Assembly: GCA_021234155.1 (NCBI GenBank)
Contig: JAJEKV010000095.1
Span: 3,548,621 to 3,612,620 of the forward strand
Direction of reading: 5' to 3'
Length of the DNA: 64,000 nt
Source: Isoetes taiwanensis
Lineage: Eukaryota; Streptophyta; Lycopodiopsida; Isoetales; Isoetaceae
Both the position numbers and the translations under genes were made by a program. This document shows, piece after piece, positions 24,534 to 35,100 of the stretch. Each line of letters begins with the position of its first letter. The first letter of the stretch is position 1. Under the pieces are notes generated by a model that searched no databases, was not told the DNA's origin, and saw only the letters and a program-made list of their open reading frames with translations.

Positions 24534-24650
24534 ATGGCACGAACCAAACAAACTGCTTGTAAGACTTCAGAGGTACACTTAGACGCACGTGCCATGAACC
24601 AGGGGAAGGGAATTCTATCGCAAAATAGGTCGGGATATGAAAAATTGTAA
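24534..24650 (+). pseudogene. Histone H3 N-terminal tail relic
   Basis: A 38-codon ORF begins MARTKQTACK. The first eight residues equal the start of histone H3, whose next residues are R and K; here a C replaces R8, which a single CGT to TGT change would explain. After about residue 12 it diverges and stops at 24650. It is either a tiny captured piece of an H3 gene or chance; the DNA match (ATGGCACG, ACCAA, CAAACTGCT, GTAAG) extends over about 30 bp and favours capture. Confidence 0.45.
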
Positions 24651-24689
24651 GAGATTGCCAAAGAGGACCAAGGATGTTGGTAGATTACT

Positions 24690-25526
24690 CCTCCAACATC
24701 GAAGATGACAAGGTGGACCAGAGAAATGGGATTGAATCTGAGTGACCTAATAAACGAAGGGCAGTGGAATGAAGAATGGGCTGATATAGCTACAAGAGCA
24801 TGGCTGCAAAAACACACAGGACCCAAGACACTCTGGCTCATGACAGTCTTCAACCCAGAACAGCAGATAGGACACCAGATGTACCGAGATGACCTGCTAG
24901 GAAAGGCCAGAAGAGACATTCTGGCTAGATTCAGGATGGGGAGTCATGATCTAAGAATTGAAAAGGACAGGTGGTGGGGAATAGAAAAGGAGTGCCGCAT
25001 ATGCAGAATCTGCGACACTGGGGAAGTGGACGATGAGAGCCACATGATTAATGAGTGCCCGATATACGGAGACATCAGAGACAAATACAGAAATATAAGA
25101 TGGGGACAACCGGTACACACTCTGATGACAAGGACAGTGAGAGATATGGCAGACGCAATCCAGGGAATGCTGATCAGACACCGAGAAGTACATAGAGAAA
25201 GAAGGCTTGTAATATGAACCGCACAAGAAACGGCTCATAAACCCCACACAAATTGTTCAGTTAAAAGCTGATTGATAACGACGCATCACCGCACGGCCAT
25301 GAAGCCGATGTAAAGCGGGGTGCTGGTAATAATAGGAAAAAGTAAACCTTCAAAAAAGGCTACATTAAATCAGCGTGATGTGCTCGTAGCGCCCTTTCAG
25401 GGAGCTCGCCCACGCTACACAAGTCCAGGGGCCTGAGGGCACAAGGAACATTAATTTCTATTCTATTCTATTCTATTCTATTCTATTCTATTCTATTCTA
25501 TTCTATTCTATTCTATTCTATTCTAT
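24690..25526 (+). mobile_element. LINE A, 5'-truncated ORF2 C-terminus plus 3' tail
   Basis: The reading 24705-25217 is the C-terminal end of a LINE ORF2. It holds QMYRDDLLGKARRDILARFR and the zinc-knuckle CRICDTGEVDDESHMINECP, as in the other LINEs of this window. A 3' UTR of about 240 bp, with a GTAGCG...CGCTAC stem, leads into (TTCTA)n. There is no RT or endonuclease left. Its 3' UTR differs from that of the TC-associated LINEs, so it belongs to a different subfamily. Confidence 0.8.
25456..25526. repeat. (TTCTA)14 LINE tail
   Basis: Fourteen perfect pentamers form the 3' tail of LINE A in place of poly(A). Confidence 0.95.
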
Positions 25527-25589
25527 ATCACATCCTAAAAAGTTGTCTAGTCAAAAAGTTCAAGAAGAGTTCTTAAGGGTACCTTTTGC

Positions 25590-26290
25590 TACATCATTAT
25601 ATTTTTGCCACCTTCCCATTTGTTTTGTTGCCATCTCCTTGCCTAGTACAAAGGTTCCCAAAGAAGTACAAAGGAAAAAAGAAGGAAAGCAAACTAGAAA
25701 TAAACGCTACTAGAGTGCCTCTATTAAACAAATCCTATTCTAGCATAGCCACTAATTCCTCACATTCTCCCCCAAAATATTCTGCATTTTCCTCCTTCAC
25801 ATTCAGAGTATACAACACTGCTAAAATATTCTCTCAATTATTAAAGACAGAGCTTGAAGGCCTTGTATACCCAGGTTTATAGTCAGGTCTTTGGGATGTT
25901 TCGACTTTAGCAAATTTTTTAGGGTTCATGTCAAGAATTGAAACTATAGTTAACAGTGTCCTCGGACTATAGTTAAACAACCACACAGTATTTGAACAAC
26001 TTTATAATAAGATGATGTAATACGGTCCACCCAACCTCTTCCAAAGAGAGGAACATTGCAAGGAGAGGTGCAATGTTCCTCATCACTATGTTTGGCCGAA
26101 TAGTTATCCATTTTGAACCATTTATCTTTGAGGATCTCAGGAATGGTGATTCTAGCGGCGGGGCCAGTGACGAAGATCTTGGAGAGTAGCTTGCAAGCGC
26201 CAGTGCTAAACCAAGATGGAAAGCGAAAATCAACAATAGCGATTCTAGCAACTTAAAGAAGGGAAGACATGAAGGACCACACGGAGGTAC
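25590..26290 (-). pseudogene. Kinase 3'-end relic (copy A)
   Basis: 26030-26290 matches the last ~90 codons of the kinase gene at 39794-40786, on the same strand, with frame damage. 25590-25985 matches the DNA downstream of that gene (39409-39790). So this is a truncated duplicate of the kinase 3' end and its flank. Confidence 0.75.
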
Positions 26291-26319
26291 CTTATGCTAT
26301 ATCACTATTATGTTTTTGC

Positions 26320-26930
26320 CTTTTTCTAGGACAAAAAGTGTTCTTAAGGGTACCTTTTGCTACAGCACTATGTTTTTGCCACCGTAGCATTCTTTTGTTG
26401 CCATGTCACCATCTCCTTGCCTGATCACCTCTACTTCACAAGTTCCAAAGAAGTATAAAGGAAAAAAGAAGGAAAGAAAACTAGAAATAGACGCTATTAT
26501 TGAGAAAGTATCACTCAATAGTGCCTCTATTAAACAAATCCTATTATAGCCTAGCCACTAATTCCTCTCATTCTCCCCCAAAAGTTTCTCCATTATCCTC
26601 GATATTCAAAGGACGCAACGCCTTTAAAATACTCTTTCAGTTATTAAAGTTGGAGTTTATAAACGTTGTATACCCAAGTTCATACTCAGGCCTTTGGGAT
26701 ATTTCGACAGCAAGGTTTCTAGGGTTCTTGCCAAGAATTGAAACTATAGTTAACGGTCACAAAATGTTTGAACAACTTTATAATAATTTAATGTAATACA
26801 GAGTTTTTAGACCTTGCATACCCAAGTTCATACTCAGGCCTTTGGGATGTTTCAACTTCAACAAATTTTTGAGGGTTCATGCCAAGAATTGAAACTATAG
26901 TTAACGGTCACATAATTTTTGGACAACTTT
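26320..26930 (-). repeat. Kinase 3'-flank repeat (copy B and a partial third copy)
   Basis: 26330-26800 repeats copy A from GTACCTTTTGCTAC through TTTATAATAATTTAATGTAA, without kinase codons. A shorter repeat (TTTAGACCTTGCATACCCAA) follows at 26806-26930. Directly before it (26295-26345) the junction motif is present twice. Confidence 0.7.
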
Positions 26931-26931
26931 A

Positions 26932-26976
26932 TCTCTAATATATAATTACTAGAAAAAGTGCCCAGCGTTGCTGGGC
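26932..26976 (+). mobile_element. Helitron-like 5' end or TIR of a DNA element
   Basis: TCTCTAATATATAATTA follows an A, as at a Helitron 5' end, and leads into a 28-bp block (26949-26976, CTAGAAAAAGTGCC...) containing the stem GCCCAGC-GTT-GCTGGGC. The same 28 bp occurs inverted at 46227-46254 with 2 mismatches. Confidence 0.5.
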
Positions 26977-27639
26977 TTCTGTCAGGATTAAATTAAAAAA
27001 TTAATAAACATTAATGGGAATTTTATTATTGGCAACAAAAGCAAACATGGGTCAACCATAAATTTTGGGCTCCACTCGATTACAAATCCTTAAATTATTA
27101 AGTGAAATGTGCCATATGGTGTATATTTACATTGTAATTTCGGGCTTCGAGTTATTGGGTCTGGAATTTGATCTTGAGTCTTGAAGCATGGGAAATAGCA
27201 GGATGAATACCAAAAACTCTAGTGAAGATCAAGTTGGGCTTCTTTCTAGTGGGATGGAAAGAGCCCAAATGGAATTATTAATCAAAGAATTAAATAGGGA
27301 CTTGCAAGTCGCACTCCTTAAATGAGGTCCCGATGAGTGAAAATAGAAAAGATGTAATGCATCACAAAGACTTACAATTTAGTGGGACAGATTCGGATTG
27401 GACTTAACTTCAAGTTTAGTATTCCATTCAACTCATTAAGACCCATTTGCTCAATGCCACATAGAAAGGATAGGGCCGGGCAAGAGAACAATCTAGCAGT
27501 GCCAAAACCCCGTTACCTTTCACAAAATCAAATAGACATTCCAGAGAAGTTTAAGGTATCCTTTTTTCTATTAAATCACCAAGGTGGTGTGTAAGGCTTG
27601 TCAGAATCTTTGGTCTTTCTGCAACAAAAAGATGTCATC
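26977..27639. other. No gene supported
   Basis: AT-rich with short chance frames. Confidence 0.45.
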
Positions 27640-28700
27640 TTGTTAAATGGTTAAACAAAGCAGAAAACAGATGCTCAAGACCTTTTCTAGCCAATCTGAG
27701 CATAGCGTTGATGTTTCTTGCGGTTATTGCGCACCTAGGCAGATGGACTTGATCCAAATGGACGATTAGATGAAAATTTGAGAATACACAGCAGAATTTT
27801 GAGGTAATAAAATTTGCAAACTGTTGAATAGTCTGGTGCAAATGGACTGCACTTGGCATGCATATCAATGAGAGTATTCTAAAATACAGTTCCAAAAAAT
27901 TGGTCTCCACCACCAAAGACCTATTAGTAAATCTGTCATTTATGAAGGCCCGTAAAGTGCTCATGTTATATATATGCTGAAATCATCTGAGACCATACCA
28001 CTACATCTCTATCCAACAACTTGTCAAAAGCCCTTTCTGCATCCTCTAAGTGTGCACACTTGGAATGCCCATCAAAGTTTATTTCCACGAACAATATTGA
28101 CCTGGAACTTCCTTTCAATAATAAGTTCATGGATGCGCTTTTCCTACTCTATGACAGCTATGATGTGATATGCTTTCAAGATGCTCAAGGGTGTTATTTG
28201 GTCTAGCATTATGCCCTCCTGTAGCATGTTCTCAAAGAACTGCAAAGCAGAGTGACCTTCGTGAGAGTAACCTTCCTGTTGTTGTGCATATCCTGCATAT
28301 CCTGTGATCCCTGCATTCCATAAGATTAAGCCTGAGTGTGATATTCTATCAAAGACATAGCGAGCATCTGCTAGACTATTGCAGTTGAAACACATGCCAA
28401 TTAAAGCAATGGTCACAACAACATCCAAATCAATATAGTTCCCAAGGATCCGCTCATAAATGAATCTGCCTCACTCTAAGGTGCATAGATCTTGCATGTT
28501 TTCAAGATGCTTAGAAACAAGAAGTTATGTGAGTTGCTATGATGTTGCATACTGTCATAGAATAAAAGCGCCAACTTCCCTTTCAAACTCACCAAGAACC
28601 TGGTTGATCTTAAAACTGATACACATCATCCCTAAAAAGTTAGATCCTGCACTTATCCACATGGATATGCATATATATACTTCTAATGCAGGTTTCCACC
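27640..28700 (-). pseudogene. PPR protein pseudogene (copy A)
   Basis: On the minus strand I read, in order, GRFIYERILGNYIDLDVVVT, ALIGMCFNCNSLADARYVFD, RISHSGLILWNAGI, FFENMLQEGI, then after a break CAHLEDAERAFDKLLDRDVV, VWSQMIS, and after another break NTLIDMHAKCS. These are successive P, L and S type PPR motifs, which in plants bind organelle RNA. Several stops and frame changes interrupt them and no N-terminus is seen. The wording resembles fern PPR genes. Confidence 0.75.
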
Positions 28701-30470
28701 CTTCAATATTCTAGCTGCATACCTGGGAATAGAACAACATGCCATGTTTGATGAGGTTGCAGATATGACTCCTGCTGATGTCACTGAGACATTGTGCTCT
28801 TTTTATTTAGTCATTGCCTTTAAAAAACTACGGGCATCGGACCTCTGCTCATGCAACCAATAAATCCACAAACAAATAACCCTGTGCAATCTGCTTAAAT
28901 GCCAACTCACGACAAAGGCCCTGCGGATTTGATCAGATCGCATGCATCCAACAAAACGTCAAACAAAAATAACCCTTTGGAATTTTCTCAAATGGCAATC
29001 GGTCAACAAGGAATCCTGCGGATTTGAACAGAGAGCGAACAACTGGAAAAGGATAAAGAAAGATAGCAGGCTTCTTATGTTCGATTTGCTTCACTGCCAC
29101 AATTACCCAGAGGAAGAATCCAACAGAAAACATGGCCAAAACCCCAGATCAATAAGCAGAGCCGATAAACAATGAACTTTACAAAAAACTGTTATAGCCG
29201 AGTCGATCAATCTATCCGGCAACCCTAAGACCAAGACGAAGGAGCATTCGCAAGACGGTCCAAGATTTCGCAAAAGAAACACGTTTCATGAAACGGTTTC
29301 TCTAACGTGAAGGCAACAAACAGGCAAGAGGCAAACAACGGAATATTGACCTGGAACTTCCTTTCAATAATAAGTTCATGGATGCGCTTTCCCTACTCTA
29401 TGAAAGCTATGATATGCTTCCAAGATGCTCAAGGGTGTTATTTGTCCGGCATTATGCCCTCCTCGTAGCATGTTCTCAAAGAACGCGCAGCGAGTGACCT
29501 TCCGTGGAGAGTAACCTTCCGTTGTGCATATCCCGCATATCCCCGTGATCCCCGCATTCCATAAGATTAAGCCCGGGTGTGATATTCTATCAAAGACATA
29601 GCGAGCATCCGCTAGACTATTGCGGTTGAAACACATGCCAATTAAAGCAATGGTCACAACAACATCCAAATCAATATAGTTCCCAAGGATCCACTCATAA
29701 ATGAATCTGCCTCACTCTAAGATGCATAGATCTTGCATGCTTTCAAGATGCTTAGAAACAAGAATTTATGTGAGTTGCTATGATGTTGCATCTTGTCATA
29801 GAATAAAAGCCAACTTCCTTTCAAACTCACCAAGAACCCGGGTTGATCTTAAAACCGATACACATCATCCCTAAAAGTTAGATCCCGTGACTTATCCGCA
29901 TGGATATGCATATATATACTTCTAATGCAGGTTTCCAAACCTTCAATATTCTAGCAACGTGCACGGGAATAGAACAACATGCCATGTTTGATGAGGTTGC
30001 AGATATGACTCCTGCTGATGTCACTGAGACATTGTGCTCTTTTTATTTAGTCATTGCCCTTAAAAAACTACGGGCATCGGACCTCTGCTCATGCAACCAA
30101 TAAATCCACAAACAAATAACCCTGTTCAATCTGCTTAAATGGCAATTCACGACAAAGGCCCTGCGGATATGATCAGATCGCATGCATCCAACAAAACGTC
30201 AAACAAAAATAACCCTTTGGAATTTTCTCAAATGGCAATCGGTCAACAAGGAACCCTGCGGAACAGAGAGCGAACAACTGGAAAAGGATAAAGAAAGATA
30301 GCAGGCTTCTTATGTTCGATTTGCTTCACTGCCACAATTACCCAGAGGAAGAATCCAACAGAAAACATGGCCAAAACCCCCAGATCAATAAACAGAGCCG
30401 ATAAACAATGAACTTTACAGAAAAACCTGTTATAGCCAGAGTCGATCAATCTCTCTGGCAACCCTAAGAC
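28096..30470. repeat. Tandem duplication, ~1.25 kb period
   Basis: 28096 to about 29235 repeats at 29344-30470 from ATTGACCTGGAACTTCC to GGCAACCCTAAGAC. The second copy differs mainly at sites where the first reads CTG or CAG, for example CCTGCATATCCTG against CCCGCATATCCCCG. Confidence 0.9.
29344..29960 (-). pseudogene. PPR protein pseudogene (copy B)
   Basis: Duplicate of the first part of copy A: DVVVTIALIGMCFNRNSLAD, ARYVFDRISHPGLILWN, FFENMLRGG. It carries extra frame damage at CTG/CAG positions and lacks the downstream motifs. Confidence 0.7.
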
Positions 30471-30720
30471 GGAAAATCTTCGAGAAGCACGACGGAAAAT
30501 CTTCGAGAAGCGCGATGCCATAAGCAATGGCTCCCAAAAAAAATGCATGATGAAAATGCCTTTCCAAAAAACGGTTTTGAATTGGGGCGCCCTACGCAAT
30601 AGGGATCTCAGCTATAGATCCGACTTTCACCTAATCGCATAACACAGGAACAAGATGAAAATGCCTTTCAAAAAAGTACGACGAAAATGCCTTTCAGAAA
30701 GCGGTTATGATGGGGCGCCC
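30470..30720. repeat. Short tandem duplications
   Basis: GACGGAAAATCTTCGAGAAG occurs twice in a row (30470-30515). ATGAAAATGCCTTTC-type blocks occur three times (30550, 30655, 30685), and GGGGCGCCCTAC twice. Confidence 0.75.
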
Positions 30721-32317
30721 TACCTTTCGGTGTTACAACACAATCGGACGGTCCAAAATGAAAGTTGTGGGAAAACAAATTGACGGCCGAGATGCCCTGC
30801 ACAAACTACATTTTGCTTTTATTACTATATATAGATAATGAGGTTGATAAGGGGGGCAACTTGAATATAGGACGATTAAAATATTTTCTATCTTTAAGAT
30901 TGTATATGTGGAAGCATGAATAATTTAGAAGAATGCAAGTTTTTCTAGAAGCTCTTGGAGAACGTCCACCTCTTCTAGAGGCATCCATAGGTTCTAGAGA
31001 TCTCGATTTTGGATTCCAGAGAGATCTGGACACCCCTTTATCTTCATATAAAGAAGGAGGAGAACCCAAAGCCGAAGTTGTGATGCATGGTCGGGAGTCA
31101 CAAGTTCCAAAAGAGCAGTTTAGGAATGATTCTTGATAGGTTGTGGTGTGTGGTCGGTGGTTCTGCGCATCCATATACAAGAAAGGGTACAATGTTATTG
31201 TCAGTTATATTCTTTTATTTTGGCTGGAGGAACCGATTGATATTTTCCACTGTTGTGTATGGATATTCTCTAGTTGCCAATAGGTAAAGAGTATGGAGTT
31301 GGGTGCATTAGCTCTAACCCATCTCGCCTGTATAATTTAAACCCTGTTCGCTCAGAAAACTCAGATTTTAAGCAATAGCCCTGCTGCAAGAATCCGAAAG
31401 AAAAGGCTTGCGAATTGAAGAATATGGTGGCTTGGTGCAATTCACTTCAGATTATCATTGCCATTGCAGCAATCTTATGCATAGTCTCAATTATTTGTAT
31501 TTTGTATATCTTTTAGTTGCCCGAAGGGTTTCTTTCGCGCTTTGGCATCATTATTTTGTATGTAGCATCTATTCAGATTTCAGTAAGCTGCTATTCAAAT
31601 ACCGTATGCATGCAATAGGGAGTCGAGTAGCAAGTGAAGCATTTTTCCGTCGGGTTAACTTTAACATTTCCATTTGGACATGATCCATAGATGGAAAGGC
31701 TGGACAAACACCCACTTGGTATGAATCGTATGCTTGCCAGAAGCATGGATTACAATACCTTTTATTGATGGAGTGCTTGGTTCAGAGAGATTCTAACTTC
31801 TGCCAACATTAACAAGCTATTTTGCAAGCATGAGAACAATTGCATGGTTCAGAATGCCAGGTAGCATCATATTTTTATGCTCTTACAGGAATGGAAAGAA
31901 ATTTATAGGTGTGCAGATATGAAGCATTCAATGGAAGTTATTCATCTTCTAAACTGATCGAATCAGAGCGGAGCAGAAAAGCCGAATCAAATCCTTCATG
32001 AAAATTGATTCCTAATTGGGCATGCTATCGTGATAAAAATGTTAATTAAACTTCCAAATTTAGCAATAAGCATTGTTGGAGATGCCATCACAATTTATGG
32101 ACGCCAATTTTGCCTTTGGTATGTGATTGTATGTTCTTGATTTGAGCCTTGCCTATAGATCTTTGAAGTAAATGTAAATTTTATGGAAAGTTAGCTTTGA
32201 TAAAGGAAATATAAAGATTAGAATTTGTCTTATAATTTGTCTAAAGTATGCTGAAGCCAAATAATCTAGAAGCCATCGCACATAATAAGATATTAAGCTC
32301 AAATTTAAGATTCATTT
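30721..32317. other. No gene supported
   Basis: Short plus-strand frames (30933-31136, 31408-31683) have no recognisable motif. Mostly AT-rich. Confidence 0.45.
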
Positions 32318-32385
32318 TTGGGTTGCCCCTAGGGGGGCAAACCCTTGTTTATTGGGTTGCCCCTAGGGGGGCAAACCCTTGTTTA
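32318..32385. repeat. 2 x 34-bp tandem repeat with inverted GC core
   Basis: Each 34-bp unit holds TTGCCCCTAGGGGGGCAA flanked by GGG and ACCC, an imperfect inverted repeat with a CTAG centre, in an otherwise AT-rich stretch. Confidence 0.85.
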
Positions 32386-32398
32386 TATGGGTTTGTGG

Positions 32399-32436
32399 CA
32401 TATCCTAGGTATATGCCAGAATATACTTAGGATATG
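32399..32436. other. Hairpin next to the 34-bp repeats
   Basis: CATATCCTAGGTATAT (32399-32414) pairs with ATATACTTAGGATATG (32421-32436), 15 of 16 positions, across a 6-nt loop. Confidence 0.75.
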
Positions 32437-32929
32437 CTTGTGACTGCTAAAAACCTACTGCTCCCCGTAAATTGGCGGTCATGTGCGTGCTCGATGGCTG
32501 GTGTTTCAACCGGATAACTGGCAAGCCGTGGTTCTGGTGTTCTGGGAGCTGAGATTGTGCTTTGGTTCTTGCAACGAACAAGTTTCTTGCCCCCACCAAA
32601 TTCCCGACCTCCATTCCAGCAAATCGCCCATTTCTTTGAAATGGCCCTCTAGCTTCGTCGCATTGCTTATCTAGGCTAGAGGTCATTTTAGATATTTGGA
32701 CATTGCGCTGCGGATTTGAAAGGATCCGAAGATCGGACTTGCCAGGTTTCTTTTTGTAGTTTTTCTTTTTGTGTGAAGATCAAGATGGCCGCCTGGTAAT
32801 CACCGAAATGGACATAGCCCCAAACCGCTAAGCCGGTTACATTTGCCATTCTTTGGCACAATGCGAAGATGTGGAAAGATTGTGGGTCAAGCTCATCGAA
32901 AATCCATCGCTGATTAACTCGCGGAACCC

Positions 32930-33920
32930 GTTTTTGCAATATTGATGTATCTCTTTGCCATTCAATCTGATCTAACCACTTTGTTGCAGATGGCTCAAAC
33001 CATGGAAAGGCGGAGGAGAAAGTTGATCCGAAGCTACCAACATGGTAAGTATGTGTTGAACAATTTCTTAGATAGTATTTTTACCTTAAACAAAGGTCTA
33101 AATTGAAGAATTTTTAGTATGGAGAATGGGTGTACGCAAATTTGGCCAGAAAAATGTCGGTGAACTATAATGCATGCAAAGAAGCGAAGGCCCATGTAAG
33201 ATTCCTAATTTGTCCTTTAATACCCCTTGTACATTCTAGCTAACTAATCCAACCAAATTGTCGAATGGGATGACTCCCTTGCATTTAGTCAGATGGTCTT
33301 GATTAGGGCAGATGATTGCAAAGATGCTTGAACAGCTTGTTGCGCTTTTGATGTCGATGTTAGTGCGATCTTGAAATCTAATGTTGGGGACATATGCCTA
33401 TGATCCGCTTTTGCAATATTGATGTATCTCTTTGCCATTCAATCTGATCTAACCACTTTGTTGCAGATGGCTCAAACCCCTTGCATCAGGTCACGCAAGC
33501 AATCGATTGACGTTATTCGGGTTTCTACTTGAATGGAAAAGGAGAAAGTTGATCCGAAGCTACCAACATGGTAAGTATGTGTTGAACAATTTCTTAGATA
33601 GTATTTTTACCTTAAAAAAGGTCTAAATTGAAGAATTTTTAGTATGGAGAGACACCAACGCATTTGGCACCAAGAATGGGTGTACAAAGAAATGTAAAAA
33701 TCTTTGGTGAACTATAATGCATGCAAAGAAGCGAAGGCCCATGTAAGATTCCTAATTTGTCCTTTAATACCCCTTGTACATTCTAGCTAACGAATCTAAC
33801 GACCAAATTGTCGAATGGGATGACTCCCTTGCATTTAGTCGTATGGTCTTGATTAGGGGGATGATGATTGCAAAGACAGTTGAACAGTTGTTGCAGCTTG
33901 ATGCTGATGTTAGTGCAGCT
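32930..33920 (+). repeat. Tandem duplication (~477 bp offset) with splice-like signals
   Basis: 32930-33375 and 33407-33920 are colinear. Each has an acceptor TTTGTTGCAG before ATGGCTCAAAC, then CCAACATG|GTAAGT as a donor, then a second acceptor TTTTTAG|TATGGAG. The first copy would give MAQTMERRRRKLIRSYQH; the second differs in its middle. It looks like a duplicated first exon of an unknown gene. Confidence 0.65.
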
Positions 33921-33922
33921 TC

Positions 33923-34423
33923 TCAAGGACTATTCGTGCCTCTGCAAATGCACCACATTTCAATATCCTTGAATTGTGGACATGCTTTCAGTAGAGCTGT
34001 AAATGTAAAACAGTTAACATGTACACTATCTTCACACATTTCGTTGTAGAGGTTCAGAGCATGACGTGATTCCCCGCATTGTATATATCCAACAACTAGA
34101 GAAGTCCAAGAATCCTCACTGCGATAAACCAGCGTATTGAAAACCTCATGAGCATCAGCCAAGCTTCCACATTCTATAGACATAGCTACAACATGGTTCT
34201 CAACACTGCCATTAACATGCAATCCAGTTTCTGAGCTATGCATATGAATGTGCTTGGCGTATGCTAAAATCTTAGATTTCCTTGCCTTTTGCAACAGACC
34301 TACGATGTTCTCAATTGAACCTGGCTCACTACACTGGTCCATAAGGGTAATAGAATTAAGAGCTTCCTGCGCTTTTAGATAATTCAATGAGCCTAACTTT
34401 TTTTCTGATCTGAAGTGTGACAT
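33923..34423 (-). pseudogene. PPR protein fragment
   Basis: A 166-codon open frame holds about three PPR motifs: LLQKARKSKILAYAKHIHMH, NHVVAMSIECGSLADAHEVF, then SWTSLVVGYIQCGESRHALN and CFTFTALLKACPQFKDIE. The alternation of motifs is of the plant PLS class. It is short of the usual hundreds of residues at both ends, so it is a fragment, although this piece has no internal stop. Confidence 0.75.
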
Positions 34424-34599
34424 ATGCAGTATCTCATGTCATCACAGGTCTATGAAATTTTATGGACCGAGTTTATGAAGCATTTTAAACGAAAACAATT
34501 CATAATAAAAATGTACTGATGGTTAACTTACTGGTTACAGGAACCCATCGACAGATCGTTCTATGTGCTGCAACTCATGTGGCTTTTATACGAGGTATA

Positions 34600-34902
34600 A
34601 CATATGTATACATGCATTCCAAAGAACCCCCAGACAAGGGCGCCCGACGGCGGCATTTGGAGGACCCGTTTTGCATTCCATATTTTTTCTTCGGCTTTGT
34701 TACCTTCATAGTTTCTCGTTCATGATCATCACACTCACTTGAGGATAACAATTGATCCTCCTGAGAGGAAGTGGATTCCTGAACCAATGCTGCTTCCTGC
34801 AAAAATATATATGCATATTCTAGTTCGGGATCATCGCACCCACTAGAGGATAACATATGATCTTCCTGAGAGGAAGTGGATTCTGGAATCACTGCTGCTT
34901 CC
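34600..34902 (-). CDS. Possible exon with a duplicated ~30-residue acidic repeat
   Basis: After an acceptor CTCTTGTGCAG the minus strand encodes [20 protein letters not shown], then GCDDPELE, a short EYAYIFLQ link, and [20 protein letters not shown], then [11 protein letters not shown] before an AAG|GTAACA donor. The link is coded by DNA ending ATATTTTTGCAG, which looks like an old intron end now read through. So an exon and part of its intron were duplicated and fused. Function unknown; Ser/Glu/Asp-rich and likely disordered. Confidence 0.5.
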
Positions 34903-34971
34903 TGCACAAGAGCAATGAGATAGATATGCATGCATCCAATGATTAACATAAAGGAAGTATATGCTATGAAC

Positions 34972-35049
34972 CTTGCTGGCAATCATTACACCAGTTGCCC
35001 TTATAAGTCCATCGAGAAGAGAATGTTGACAACCATAAAGATTATCAAA
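34972..35049 (-). pseudogene. S-adenosylhomocysteine hydrolase exon relic
   Basis: Between acceptor CCTTGCAG and donor AAG|GTTCAT lies a 26-codon exon reading [19 protein letters not shown], then GVMIASK. It matches the conserved SAHH segment FDNLYGCRHSLPDGLMRAT, DVMIAGK that precedes the NAD-binding fold. Five residues differ (R to Q, P to L, M to I, D to G, G to S), several at positions conserved in the enzyme. No other SAHH exon is near, so it is a captured or degenerated exon. Confidence 0.7.
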
Positions 35050-35100
35050 CTGCAAGGTCGGATCTAGAAAGCTCATGACAACATAACGTGCCGTGCTGTT

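Noticed and set aside
33774-34049. Plus-strand ORF over the PPR fragment
   Set aside because: It is mostly antisense to the minus-strand PPR frame and the duplicated block.
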